DNA from: Cristatella mucedo
Taxonomy: Eukaryota > Bryozoa > Phylactolaemata > Cristatellidae
DNA length: 64,000 nt
Assembly (NCBI GenBank): GCA_009760855.2
Contig: WPIO01000046.1
Span: 3,128,501-3,192,500 of the forward strand
Reading direction: 5' to 3'
How positions within the stretch are numbered: position 1 is the stretch's first letter; every line of letters begins with the position of its first letter. Positions 20,857-33,000 of the stretch are shown here, one piece after another. Below the pieces are notes generated by a model. The model worked only from the letters and a program-made list of their open reading frames with translations. It was not told the DNA's origin and did no database searches. Made by a program: the position numbers and the translations under genes.

Positions 20857-21050
20857 GTACTGTGTGTGTGTGTGTGTGTGTGTCACCTCTATAACCGTGC
20901 TAGGCTCGTTGACATTGTGCATGTTACCGCTAGCCATTTGATCATGCTTCATTTACAGTAAATGTAATGTCCCTAGAAAGAGATTAAGTTATAAGAGGGT
21001 TTTATGAACATGAATTACTATTATTATTATTACTATTATCTATTATCAAT
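20857..21050 (+). mobile_element. LINE-A 3' end with GT repeat
   Basis: Starts with (GT)10 at 20863-20882, continues through the 3' UTR phrase shared with 20.2 kb, then AAATGTAATGTCCCTAGAAA, GAGATTAAGTT and an ATT-rich tail to about 21050. The stem-loop is decayed on its 3' arm (TATAAGAGGGTTTTAT). Confidence 0.6.
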
Positions 21051-21074
21051 ATTGTTGCTGTTATTATTATTATC

Positions 21075-21255
21075 TGGTGAGCCGTGATGGCACACTAGGT
21101 AAGACTTCTTTTCTCTTCTAGACGTTCGACCAGAGGTTGCCGCTCGAGTCCTGCTTTGGGCGATCCTTTATTGCTGCTGCAAGCGGTGGTGATAGCCATA
21201 AAGGCTCTTCTGTCGCTATGTAAAAGAGGCAGTTGAATCAGCTAGAACATTATTA
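21075..21255 (+). mobile_element. SINE-T1 copy
   Basis: GGTGAGCCGTGATGGCACAC and TAGGTAAG (A box region), a diverged middle where the usual palindrome is lost, a degenerate B box (GCTCGAGTCCTG), then GGGCGATCCTTTATTG, GCAAGCGGTGGTGATAGCC, TCTGTCGCTATG and TTGAATCAGCTAG. It follows directly after a LINE-A tail. Confidence 0.72.
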
Positions 21256-23022
21256 TTGCCCTCTTCCGTGGACCAACCGATTCTTTTAATTCAGTGATGG
21301 GTATTAATGAAAAAATTAAATAGAATGAGTAAATAAAACCCAGGATAAACATAATCTAACTGCTTCAATTATGCGTAGGGGCTTTCAATTCGAGAGCTTT
21401 TTGAGGTCACCTGCACGGCATCCAGCTGCAGTGCCCCAGCAGACTTACTCTAACTGAAAGATTCTGAACGATCGTGACTTCTTAATTCAAGTTTATTGGC
21501 ACTCAGAATCCAGAGCAAAGAATTCAAAAGTTCTGCAAATTTTAATCAGTTACAATAAAAATTAAGGTATGCCGTTATGCCATGATTTTACCTATTTGAT
21601 ACTGGAAAACGTATATGAAATGACCTTAGCTGAATCTCGATTATGTGTATGCGTGCGAAATATTATAGATAAATTCCGCAAGCGCATGATTAGAAGCTGA
21701 TCACTCCATAGGTTTTGCAGAGATAGACTACAACTAGACACAGCTGCAACTGCCCCTAGAGCAGCTAAGACCAGATTTCTGGGTGCAGCCACTTTATCGA
21801 CGCAATCGCAATTGGCCGGATGCAATTGTTGCCCATTTCCTACAAAGCCTATAAGACAGAGTCCTAAGGAAATATCGATTATTGCTCACTCATCATCAGA
21901 TATTAGTGGTTTTTTTCACTCGGGCGGGACCGCCATGAATTGGACGATTGCTACCACACCGATCTGCAAGAATACGTGCAGTCGCAAAAAAGTGTTCGCT
22001 GTTTGGTAGCAGCTGCTGTGACGGCTAATACGTTCGGGTTACGAGAGAATTCCTCTCAATGGCCGTCAGCCATGCTAGATTTTCGGGCAGCATTCGAAAA
22101 TGCGTATCAATAGCTCGAGAGCAAACACTCAAGTATGCTGCTGGTGTGGGTGCTTTTAGTGTGACGTCGATCGCTGTGATCCTTTATGACCGCCTTTACC
22201 TGGCCAAGCATGCAGATCACAAGCTTCCTAGTGGTATCTTTCGGTACCTCAGCCACCGTCTGCCATGGACATGGTGTCCCTGAGTCGTTAACTTGGTTCG
22301 AATCAAGCGAATGGGTGGGCCACTACATCAGCACCACCCTGCATTTGTCAAAAGGTACTTTAACTTAGTTGCTGTTTGCGAATAGAGTTGGAGTTCGAGC
22401 TAGACTCCACTCCTTGGGCTTCCTTAGTTATATATGGCAGAAAGAAAGTGACCACTGGCCTGATCACTGCCAGATAAACCGGTAAAGTACTTGCTCCTAA
22501 CAATTCCATGTGCGGCGCTAAGGCAGTAGCCCAGCAGGCAGTCATTTGATCTGAACCCCATGGAGCGACTATGAGGCGTTAGAGACAGGCTTGATGTTCG
22601 GCCTACGTAAGCAGCCGACCGGTTCATTAAAGCTCTCCACTCTCTGCGGAATGTGTCGCAGACAGCAGAAGAGACTGCTCGGAGGTTTGTGGCCCCTATG
22701 CCCTGCTAGATAAGGGCGATCGTAAAAGTCTTGATGTTTGACGTCACACTAAATGTATGCATACCAACACTATAAGTGCTTACTTTTGGGCTGTGCACAT
22801 TTTCACTTGCTGAGCACAGCTTTATTGTGTCTGGCACCATGGGAAATCCTCTCATTATCTGAAAAGTGACAGCGTCCTCGACCAGCAGGCGCCAACAGAT
22901 CGCTTGGCGTACAGTCTACTGCGGCGAGATGAAGTAAGGCTCGCCGCGGAAATTCGCGTCTTCACACGCCAACCTAAACGAAAACCTCGGAACTGAAAGG
23001 CTGATGGCTCCTAGATGCTTTG
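21256..23022. other. No confident gene
   Basis: Ordinary-composition frames overlap on both strands at 22059-22330: plus MAVSHARFSGSIRKC, minus a stretch containing DSGTPCPWQTVAEVPK. The two-strand openness is unusual outside GC-rich DNA but I recognise no family. Otherwise nothing. Confidence 0.3.
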
Positions 23023-23023
23023 T

Positions 23024-23106
23024 AGCAAATTTAAAACACCTAGAAAGAGATTGAGTTCTATGAGGGCGCTTTATCAAGTGCATTATTATTGTTATTATTA
23101 TTATGC
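23024..23106 (+). mobile_element. LINE-A 3' end only
   Basis: AGCAAATTTAAAACACCTAG, AAAGAGATTGAGTTCTATGA, GGGCGCTTTATCAAGTGC, then ATT repeats. This is stem-loop plus tail without coding sequence. Confidence 0.75.
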
Positions 23107-23500
23107 TCTCGCCGGGTCAAGCGACCTACAACAAAAGCACAATTACACCACGCTCTCTTGGCCTGACTGGGAGCAATATTCACCTTTGGGAAATTCAGTC
23201 GAACAAAAATTAGAGTTCGATCAACGCCGATGCGGTGCTTTTTTTAAGTGGCTGAGGCCAGTCATTCTGTCAGCACGACCTTTAACTGCCATGGCGGCTG
23301 CACTGTCGGTGCTGCCAGAGGGCTCTCGGCAATGCGGTTAGGTTTTAACCACTGCTGGGGCACGTAATTTAGGCGATCCACCTTATCCTCGCTCGACGGA
23401 ACAAGGCAAACAGAAACATAAAAATCGCATTTTTGAATTGCTTTATCGAGCAGAGTCACGTGCCGCAATCGCTCGCTGCGGCCACACTGCAACAAAGGTT

Positions 23501-23655
<155 letters not shown>

Positions 23656-23657
23656 GT

Positions 23658-23799
<142 letters not shown>

Positions 23800-24830
23800 A
23801 GATGCACTTGGCATCTTTACCTTAGTTTCATTGGAAAGAAGCATGCAACCGACAGATTTAGACTGCCGTACACCCAGTTGCCGAATATCAGGATGGATGC
23901 CTGCTAAGCACACCAATTGCGTCAGTGAAGCGCTCTCAGAAGTCAGTAGGTTGCTGATCTGCTGGAGCCACCATAACTAGACGGTAATAAAAAGACCGCT
24001 GAGCTAAAGCTATTGATAGCACACACTGTTTATCTAAGGAGGCCTGCGGGCTTTGGTGTCATCATGTGCTAGGCAGAAGCGAATCTATGTTTTCCAAAAC
24101 CCGCTTACATTTAGGCTACGGTTGATAGCCAACTCAATGTCCATGCACTCAGACATCTCTTTTGGTCAATGACAATCGAAAAGCGATTGCTCGGATAGGA
24201 ATTTTGAGTCGAGGATGAAGATCAAGAAGCGGCCGAGAAGCGAGCTTTTAAACTATGGACGACGCCGCTGAAACTGATGTGATTGCTTAAGGGACCTCGT
24301 GCGGTTTTTCAAGCGTTCGCTTAGCGCCGCGACAGGTTTGCCGGACAAAGTCCACATTTCCACTATCTATGCTATGCGGCATGTCGCCGATAGCTGCTAC
24401 TGAGAGTCGTGAGTTAAGGTCTCGTGCGAGGAATCACGTTGGGTCTAAAGTCACCGGCGGCGGCCATAATTCAGTTGCATTATTGCGGAATTTTTACGAA
24501 ATGCGCTGGGTTACTTGCCCTGTGTTTATGGAAATAGCCACATTGTCGCTTGTGAATGTTTCGGTTCAAATTTGGACTATTTTTTATCGGTCTCACTGCC
24601 TTGGTGTCTCGCTTACGGGCTACCCGGGTTATTTCTTGAATGGGTCACCACCTAGTGGATGCACTTTTCGCAATTCTTCAGTAAGTCGGTACTAGTGAGT
24701 CACTAAGCCCCGAGCCTGCGCTGCTTGTTCGCGTGCGGTGACATTTGGCTGCCAGTGCTGCAGCGTACATGGGAGACTATCCGTAAGTCAGATGACCGGA
24801 TTTTGCACCCATCTTAAGCATCGTATTACG
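23800..24830. other. No recognised gene
   Basis: Short frames only. A patch near 24455-24475 (GGCGGCGGCCATAATT) is locally GC-rich. Confidence 0.4.
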
Positions 24831-24834
24831 CAAG

Positions 24835-25463
24835 CAGGATGCAGAGATTGGTGACTTTTTTATATGCTGCTTCTGGTTTACTGCGGAAAGAGGGAGCTGG
24901 AGAGACCTTAAAATGGGAAATGTAGTAGACTTGGAGCAGATTCCAGAATTATTTAATACTTTAATGGCACAAAGCGCAATCTAGACTTTCATTTTTATGC
25001 AGATTAAGCTCACCTGTATTTGTGTTCTGAATCTGTTTTTTTCTGTTTCAAAATGACTTTTAATTATGTGAGCACATAAAATCGACAGCCGATTCAGAAT
25101 AATTTGGCTTGACTTAATAAGATTACAAAATATTGGGCTAGCTTTGATAACGACACCGCAGCCAAGCTGGTTCACTCATTATTTGATAACGTGACTACTT
25201 GTATAAATATCTATTTTATGGCTTCCTACCCGTGCTCTAAGATACTTTAGGGTAAATTTCAAGAAAATACCAAAAAGATCGGTCCAGCAATCGAAAAATA
25301 AAAATTCTAGGGTCTCTTCAAAATTGTGTTAAAAATAGGAGCCGAAGTTCTGGCGATTTCAAAATAAAAGAAATGCATCAGAAAACCAATTAGGCATAGC
25401 ATATATAAGCCAAAAAGTAAACCAGAAGCAGCATATAAAAAAAGTCACCAATCTCTGCATCCT
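24835..25463. mobile_element. Non-autonomous DNA transposon with 48-bp terminal inverted repeats
   Basis: 24835-24882 starts CAGGATGCAGAGATTGGTGA and ends GCTTCTGGTTTACT. 25416-25463 is its reverse complement except for one extra base in a T/A run. The interior of about 530 bp is AT-rich and has no transposase. Size and structure fit a MITE or internally deleted class II element. No convincing target-site duplication is visible (left flank TACGCAAG, right flank ATAAGATT), so the superfamily is not assigned. Confidence 0.78.
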
Positions 25464-26905
25464 GATAAGATTCGTGTCCCACCTGGTTGAGCCTTGGTAC
25501 ATCGAAATATGTTTCAAGTTTGTTAAAGTACGGCCTTGTGACTTGCAAACAGCTTCATTTTAAGTGTAACTTTGTGCCTTGTAAATTCCCTAAATCGGGC
25601 AATACTAAACGGATCCCCATGGTATTTCAAATGTTAGAAGCTCTGCTTTTACATAATTCTAGCTATTCATTTCTGATATTGCTCTTATAACACTTGCTAT
25701 AAATGTCCATGATTGCGGAATAAAAAGTTTAAGTATGTTTAATGACATTTTTACCAAAGGTTTTTAGTTAGTAGTAAAGTCCGAAGCGAGTTTGAGACAT
25801 CCATTGCAAACGAACTGAACTTCACACTGTTTAATTTTGAGTTGTATTGCTCCACAATACGTTTTATTTTTTTAAATTACTATCACCACAGCACCATAGC
25901 AGCATCCGTTGTCGGAGCGGCAGGTGCAGCGAACAAAGAATCCGATACCTGCACGTAATGCTACCGGCTGCTTCAAGTGCTATGCAAATTTAGCTTCAGC
26001 CTTCTTCTAGTTCCCATTGACTAATCAATTGGAAATTTTTACGTGCTCGTGTATCTAGTGAGATAGATGTTTGTTACTGCGATTGCATACTCAGCAAGCG
26101 ACAAGCTCAGTATTTTTCCATACATCTGGAAAGCACCCTTGGCCACTGCAAGCTCTGCAGCTCATCAGTTATTGCATCCCAGCTGTTGGAGCACGTAACT
26201 CGGCGATTGCCTTATCAATCTTTAAGCGTATTCCACCAGAGCGATTGGGACTGAACATTCAACTTTTACCTGACGTCTGCAGTCCGTACGGAACTCTCCC
26301 GAAGCCTTGTCAGGCAACCATCGACTGCCCGGGGACCGGCTACGTGCAGCCGTCAGCAGCCGACTGACGATTCTCACAGAGCTTAGTGCCTGATATCGAC
26401 ATCTTGGCTAGTTCGAGCGCCGCCTAGCTCGCCAATCTACGTCTACCGTTTGCTTGTCACGCCAGCGCTCTCCTCACATGCATCAGGGCACGACTAGGGC
26501 GGGTGGCGAGGTGCGACTCTGCCACTCTACGGCGGTAACTCGTCAGCAGTTGTTGACCATCGGCTCCGAAAGCAGATGTTCACCGGCAGTAGCGTCCACG
26601 TTCGCCCGTTCGAAGGCACTGCCGGCTCTGACGGTCTAGACTTGCTACGCCAATAAGGTCACGTGTGCATAGCAGAATCTCAAGCGTACGACGCGGGCCT
26701 CCAGAAGACGGCCTAATCCATATCGATTTCACCTCTATCCACCCGCATGAATTTAAATGACCACGCACAGAACCTTCAGGCAGAAAATGCAGCACTAACG
26801 CTATCCATGGGTGTGCCATGCGTTTCCGTTTGTGCCTTCGCTCCAATCTTCAATATGTAAACTCATGCTGCCAGCTTGGGGCGTTAATGCCGTGAGGGGG
26901 ATAGC
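25464..26905. other. No recognised gene
   Basis: A 98-codon plus frame at 26071-26367 has ordinary composition (contains LQLISYCIPAVGARN) but no family, and it begins at a non-ATG codon. Nothing else recognised. Confidence 0.35.
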
Positions 26906-27111
26906 AAAAAAGAGAGAGAGAGAGAGAGTAGGAGAGAGATAGAGAGTGCGAGAGGGAGAAAGAGAGAGGAGAGAGAGAGGGAGAGAGGGAGGGAGGGAGA
27001 GAGAGGGAGAGAGGGAGCAAAAGAGAGAGGGAGAGAGAGAGTGAGAGATGGAGAAAGAGAGAGGAGAGAGGGAGAGGGAAGAGAGAGAGAGAGGGAGAAA
27101 GAGAGAGAGAG

Positions 27112-27208
<97 letters not shown>

Positions 27209-27236
27209 AAGACAGGCAGACAAAGAGAAAGAGAGA
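26906..27236. repeat. (GA)n compound microsatellite
   Basis: AGAGAG interrupted by GGGA, GGAGA and AAAGA units, a pure GA core at 27115-27187, then GACA units. All Arg-Glu and Leu-Ser frames here are repeat translations. Confidence 0.97.
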
Positions 27237-27906
27237 GATTTGGAAAAGAAAACACTGGATCAAAGAAGGCAAGTTCACTTTACGCAAAGGAAATCAGGGC
27301 GGAACAAATGTATCTAGCAAATGCAGCCGAGTCTTAAATGGTGCAAAACGATTGCAGATAGCTGCCGAAGCAGCAAGCGAGTTCAAGACTTTCAGTGTCT
27401 ACGAACTGAGGGTCGGATCGCCAAAATGTTTAAATTTAGAGCCGAGTAACGGCGGACGAAACAACTGGAAGCCGATTAGTGGGGCTAATGCCAGGCCGGC
27501 ACTCTGGAAGATCTAATGGAGGGCGGATTGGCAGGCTGGCGAAAGCGATTCGAGCGACCCTCGAAAAGCCGTTTTCAGAGAATCTTGGAGGCAATACGTG
27601 ATAGAGGGCCAGTGAAGCTATGATAGAAGAGGCGTGATTTGGCAGCGATTTGGTGGTGTTGCAACTAAAGCTTGCTGCTAGCCGGCTATCTAGCGCGATC
27701 CATCGGCTTGCGTAGCCAGAGTTTGTGCATTCCCTACGACTGCACGGAACTGGCTGCTAGTAGCGCCCCGGATGTCTGGCGCTCTAGCGTTGGCTGCGGG
27801 CTGTGAGAACAAAGCGGCCGATTTTACTGCGCCTGTCACAGCAGCTGCGTAGCATGCGACTGTAGCAATTTACGCGGAGGCTGGTACCGTACCAAATATA
27901 AGTGTG
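27237..27906. other. No gene; possible decayed retroelement
   Basis: GGTCGGATCGCCAAAATG at about 27411 and the bases after it resemble GGCTCGATCGCCAAAAGAAT at about 57318. A shared older repeat family is possible but unproven. Confidence 0.25.
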
Positions 27907-27907
27907 C

Positions 27908-28005
27908 ATAATTCATTTGTACAGTTCCCTGAGAAAGCTTAATCTTTGTCCAGGCTCTGCTTTGCATATGCCGTGGGGCTAGAGCCTACGACTTTAATAG
28001 TCCAA
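27908..28005 (-). mobile_element. SINE2 fragment
   Basis: Reverse tail AATTCATTTGTACAGTTCCC, TGAGAAAGCTTAATCTTTGT, then GCATATGCCGTGGGGC and a decayed B-box region TAGAGCCTACGAC. The head is missing. Confidence 0.55.
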
Positions 28006-28554
28006 GATGACGAAATTACCCATTAAGACCAAAGTAGTTGTGTAGAGTAAGAGTGTGTTTAGAGTCTTGTGGAGTAGTAAGTGTTGACGTGACGGACTAG
28101 TGAATCTACTCTGGAGAAGCTGCTTTACTGCCACGTGATAGCTACCATGGTTACTGATGCTTCCATCGCTGCCAGCTATGTGACTATGCCGATTCTCACT
28201 GTACGCCCGATGAGGAGCCGCGTTTCGGCTTCGTGTTCAGAGTGAAAACAATCCTATGATGTCACACGTCCATGCTTTATATTTGCGGAGAAGACTGATA
28301 GTAGATTTCATGATTTCTGCCGCTCCACTACACGCCTTCACGGTTATCCGACTTGGAGAAGTTTTTTCCTTTGCCTACGGCGACAAAATAATTTCACGTC
28401 CTCTGCCAAAATGCCATTGAGATTTCAACTACGCGATGCAATACTGTGATCATCGTGCCCCTGCGTGTCGACCGACTTTACTCGGCTGCGACAATACTGT
28501 GGCTGCAAAACTCAAAGGCTCCATGTTTCGAAAGTTCTCCAGTGAATGCATGCT
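28006..28554. other. No recognised gene
   Basis: Nothing recognised. Confidence 0.4.
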
Positions 28555-29605
28555 CCCTCCCAGCTTTGATACCTCCCAGCCCTCCACTACGTCGAATTCC
28601 CTCAACTCCCTTGCTGCATGTATTGATGACATCCGCACATGGATTGCAGCAAACTTTCTTAAATTAAAAGATGATAAAAACCAACTTACTCGTAATGGCC
28701 AAACCAAGTGTGATTCATAAATTGAAAAAGCTAACGCTCAAAATCGGCTCTGCTAGGGTAGCTTTCCGTTGAATCTGCACGAAATCTAGATGTTATATTC
28801 CAAATTGACCATTCATTAGATGACCAAACCAGCTCCACAGTCAAGTCCGCCTACTTTCAGCTACTTAACATAGCTAAAATTCAGGCTTGTTGAGATAAGG
28901 ATACCATATCTAAATTAGTCCATGCATTAGAGACATCCCGTCTTGACTTCTGTAACTCACTATTGCTGACATACCCTCCCATGCACTCAGGTACTTATAG
29001 CTAATGAAAAACTCGGCAGCTAGGCTTGTCTGCCATGAGCGCCGCAGTTGCCAAATCACAACACTTCTCACAGCCATGCACTGGCTCCCAGTCAAGCAAC
29101 ACATCAACTTCAAGTTTTTTGTCACTCACTTTTAGGTCACTTCATTTTTTGGCTAAAGCCTACCTATCAAATTTACTGCCCCATTAGGCTAGGCGTCGTA
29201 CAACCAACTTTTCGGAATCTAACTGTTAAATCATACTTCGCACAAATCTCAAATTCTTTGGAGACGGTACCTGGAACTCACTCCCGACTTCTGCCATGAC
29301 GTCTCCTGACTTGACCAAATTTTAATAGAAACTTAAACCGCAAATTTTTATCACAGCATAAAGTGGGTCCCTGTGATTCATCCTGGATACGCTCATGTGT
29401 GCTGACACAGTCGACGGCACCAGTAACCAGACTTACATGCTGACCCTGTGCTTCTCACCCCTAACTAACGTTATTCATGTTGTTTATTGAGCATGGCATC
29501 ACTAGCCATTCCATTCGTGCTTCCTTTGCAGCAAATATAGATTTCCTAGAAAGAGACTGACTTCTATAAGAGTGCTTTATCAAATGGATTATAGTTATTA
29601 TGATC
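28555..29605 (+). mobile_element. LINE-A copy, frames broken
   Basis: Begins at the segment after FYADD: FDTSQPSTTSNSLNSLAACI, then DDIRTWIAANFLKLKDDKN, followed by frameshifts. Later parts match the thumb and C-terminal region, then the 3' UTR with CATGCTGACCCTGTGC, and a diverged stem-loop (TTTCCTAGAAAGAGACTGAC) near 29540-29590. Catalytic motif and N-terminus absent. Confidence 0.82.
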
Positions 29606-31340
29606 AGTAAAGAGATCCGAAGTGTGGCGATCCAGATAAAAGTGTTAGAGACGATTGCTCGCGTAACGATGCATTGAGATGATCTCCTACTTGTGCTATT
29701 CTCACTCATCGTGTTCTAGTTTTGAGACCGTCGTGGGTATCGACTGAGATGAAGCTAAAGCTCAAGGTCAAGGTCACTTCCTCTCAAATTACGTGCAGAC
29801 GACCGGAATAGGTGACAAGCCAATGCTCAGAATAAACGCCTTGAACGCTCAGCTAGCTTTTCTCTGTTCGCTGGCTGTTGCTGATGACGACGAAAATCGC
29901 TGATGACGACAAAACGCAGGGACAACAACTCCTGCAGCAACTGCTGAGAGATAGCGTCTGGCAATCTTCATTGTAATTTATTATAGAACTTAACAAGGCG
30001 GGTAATGAAGTCGAACGCGGACATCTGCAATAGATTGCTGAATTAAGTTTCTTTAAATATCTCGGCGAAGTATGGCGTATATCTAAGGAGGGGCAGTGGA
30101 ACGTCTGAATGCTAAATCGGTCAGATTAAGGTAGGCATACAGATTATTGACGGTGTCTGTATTATAATCTATAGGAACCGGATTCTGTATATATCATGCT
30201 TTTTTAAACTTCGCTTCGATCTCCAAATAAGTCAGTTGCTCTATGGACTTCGAGCCGGAGATATTCATGCAATGGTTGGGGCTCTGTAGCTATATAGACA
30301 TCTAGCTATCAAACAGAGTGCTTTACGCTACTGATATAGAAATTTTATCTTAAGGGCTTCGCTTCCGGTGGCGCGGAACAAGGAAGACGTGCTCTGAGAC
30401 GCGCTAGCTTCATCGGTGCTTTTCAAGTGACGGCGGCAAGGACTGACTCCCATTACGAGCGCCATGTTTAAGGCCTAACGGCTGGGCCGAATACGTCACT
30501 TCAGTCAGCAAGTCAAGAGAACAGCAACTGAAAAAAGCTAATGATTGGATGATGATCGGATGATTGATAAATGATACTACTCGCTGCTCACATCGAAGAG
30601 CTTCAGAAGATGAAGCCGTGACCAGTCCTCGTTCGTCTCTTACTTTTAAAATGGAGCCGCTGACGAGGAGCCCCTGACTATGTCACTCTGTAACTTAAGA
30701 GCTTGCAATCGCCAGGTATGCAGCCTGCATTTCTGCTTCCACAGAGCTTTCGGGTATCGCAAGGTAAGCCGCACTTTAGCGATAGCACTATAGCTGACGC
30801 TCGAAAGCAAAGTCCGCTGTTCGCTGTTGCTGATTAGTCAGGGATGGTCATGGCATAAGAAGAAGGCTCGAGGAAATGACGTGTGACGTGACGTACGGCA
30901 AGCGACTGCAGCAACACTCTATGTCGGACGAGAACTCTGCGACCGACCGGCCGGGGCGACTGCTCTCGCAGCGATTGGCCCGAGCAATGGCCCGGAGCTG
31001 AGATTCGGGCTAGCGAGCGTGTTAGTTCAACCCAATGTTCAAGCCCGCTCACTTAGACGACAGCCAGACGATCGCACATCCACACTGAAGTTTTAGAAAG
31101 GCTGCTAGTGGTGCAGTCAACTCAGGTGCTGCAGCACGTACTAACAAGAGCAAGAAGCCAACGTCAGCTTGCCTGAGAACTGACGAGAACTCACTTTCTA
31201 TCTGCCGCTTTCTCCAATTATACCTCCCTCCACTCTCATCTCTCTATATTTTACTCCCCCTCGTTCTAACTTACTTCTCTCACTTTATCTGTCTCCCTCT
31301 ATTACCCTCTCTCTCTCTTTGTCTATCCCTCTTTCATAAT
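29606..31340. other. No confident gene; one candidate short exon
   Basis: Mostly featureless. On the plus strand ATG at 30718 reads MQPAFLLPQSFRVSQ and meets AAG|GTAAGC at 30764. A good acceptor-like TTTCTGCTTCCACAG lies inside it, so the segment could be either a first exon or a short internal exon. GCTGATGACGAC is duplicated at about 29877 and 29900. Confidence 0.25.
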
Positions 31341-31344
31341 TATA

Positions 31345-31565
31345 ATAAAACAAAATAAAACATTTGATATAGTACCCTCAGAGAACTCAATCTCTTTCTA
31401 GGCACTTTACATTTACTCCAAAGGAAGCGCGATTACATGGTTAGTGGTAGCATGCTCAATGGCAAGAAGCATAAGATGGTTAGGGGTAACATGCACAGGG
31501 TCAGCATGCAAGTATGGTTAGTGGCAGCATGCAGTGTCAGCAGGCATAGTCACACAAAGAGCGAT
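31345..31565 (-). mobile_element. LINE-A 3' UTR and tail
   Basis: AACATTTGATATAGTACCCT, CAGAGAACTCAATCTCTTTC, TAGGCACTTTAC (stem-loop, reversed), then GGTTAGTGGTAGCATGC and GGGTCAGCATGCAAGTATGG, the repeated GCATGC units of the LINE-A 3' UTR. No coding part. Confidence 0.75.
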
Positions 31566-31609
31566 TCCACTCTTGGTCTCTCTATCTCTACCATTTTCAC
31601 TGTCTCTGC

Positions 31610-31625
31610 CTCTCCCCTCTCTCTC

Positions 31626-31720
<95 letters not shown>

Positions 31721-31780
31721 GTCTCTCTGTCTCTCTGTCTCTGTCTCTGTCTCTGTCTCTGTCTCTGTCTCTCTCTCTCA

Positions 31781-31816
<36 letters not shown>

Positions 31817-31858
31817 CCTCCCTCTCTCTACCTACCGCTTTGATCGTGGAGCTTCTGG

Positions 31859-31916
<58 letters not shown>

Positions 31917-31937
31917 ATCTCTCTCCCTCTCCTTCTC

Positions 31938-31969
<32 letters not shown>

Positions 31970-32063
31970 ATTCTCTATCCCTCTCCATCTCTCTCTTCAT
32001 CTCTCGCTCTCTCTCTCTCCCTCCCTCTCTCTACCTACCGCTTTGATCGTGGAGCTTCTGGAG

Positions 32064-32127
<64 letters not shown>

Positions 32128-32133
32128 TCTCTC

Positions 32134-32165
<32 letters not shown>

Positions 32166-32262
32166 ATTCTCTATCCCTCTCCATCTCTCTCTTCATCTCT
32201 CGCTCTCTCTCTCTCCCTCCCTCTCTCTACCTACCGCTTTGATCGTGGAGCTTCTGGAGACA
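31610..32262. repeat. CT microsatellite carrying a ~200-bp tandem repeat
   Basis: A unique core starting ACCTACCGCTTTGATCGTGG and ending in GGAGA lies at 31830-31861, 32033-32064 and 32229-32260 (spacings 203 and 196). Between cores are CT runs with the same order of TTCATCTCTC, GTCTCTGTCT and CATTCTCTATCCC variants. Thus whole blocks, not only dinucleotides, were duplicated. The 276-codon plus frame is a translation of it. Confidence 0.93.
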
Positions 32263-33000
32263 CTTGAACCCCCCCCCATGCACTGCACTGCACTGCAGCT
32301 TAGCTGGTGCGCCATTACCTCCGCAGCGACTGAAAGGCATCATTCATTCATCACCATCATCATTGTTCATCAAGCATCAACCAGGGACTGCCCCTTGAGT
32401 CGTTCTTCGGAATGCAGCCAAAGACTCGATAGAATGACGTGCATTTTCAAAATAGGCTTGACGTTCATTTCGGAAATGCAAGGTCGCGACTATTTACGTG
32501 TACACCCTTTTTTTCTAGACGCCGCATACACATACCTTCCCAGCGCGCAGGCTGCAACCAAACAGGGCGAAGTCGAAGGGCGTCAAAGGTAGTTAATTGC
32601 CTGAAAGCCATCTATTTCTAATTCGAAGACATCAAGTATACGTCAAGTTACGACAAAAGTTATAGCCAGGTGAAAACCCTCTGAAACAAAACTAACATAA
32701 TATTTGAGTTTCGAGCCCATGCTTAAAGCTAAAATGGTGTTACTAATATGCGACCGCAAGCTCGCTCAAATTTGGCTCAGGAAATAAAGCATACGATGCT
32801 CGCGACCGCTTTCGCCAAGGTCGCGCTCAGTGGCTGACGTTCATCTTGGCGAACGGGTCATCGGGGTGGCGGCGATGACTCATCGCCAGCAGTTTATTTG
32901 TTGAAAAACGTATGAATGTGCGAATATTCGGAAATTAATTCGTTGGACTGTGGACAGCGGCTAGTGTGCGCTGCTCCCAGTCTGACGCCAATTATCGCCG
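32263..33000. other. No recognised gene
   Basis: Short frames only. A CACTGCACTGCACTGCAG stretch lies at about 32280. Confidence 0.4.

Noticed and set aside
22108-22330. A minus-strand 74-codon open stretch and its opposed plus ORF
   Set aside because: No start codon at its head, no acceptor, both strands open and no family recognised.
26801-27337. Ser-Leu and Arg-Glu repeat proteins here and at 31.5, 34.2, 42.2, 44.6 and 56.4 kb
   Set aside because: Direct translations of CT/GA microsatellites on both strands.
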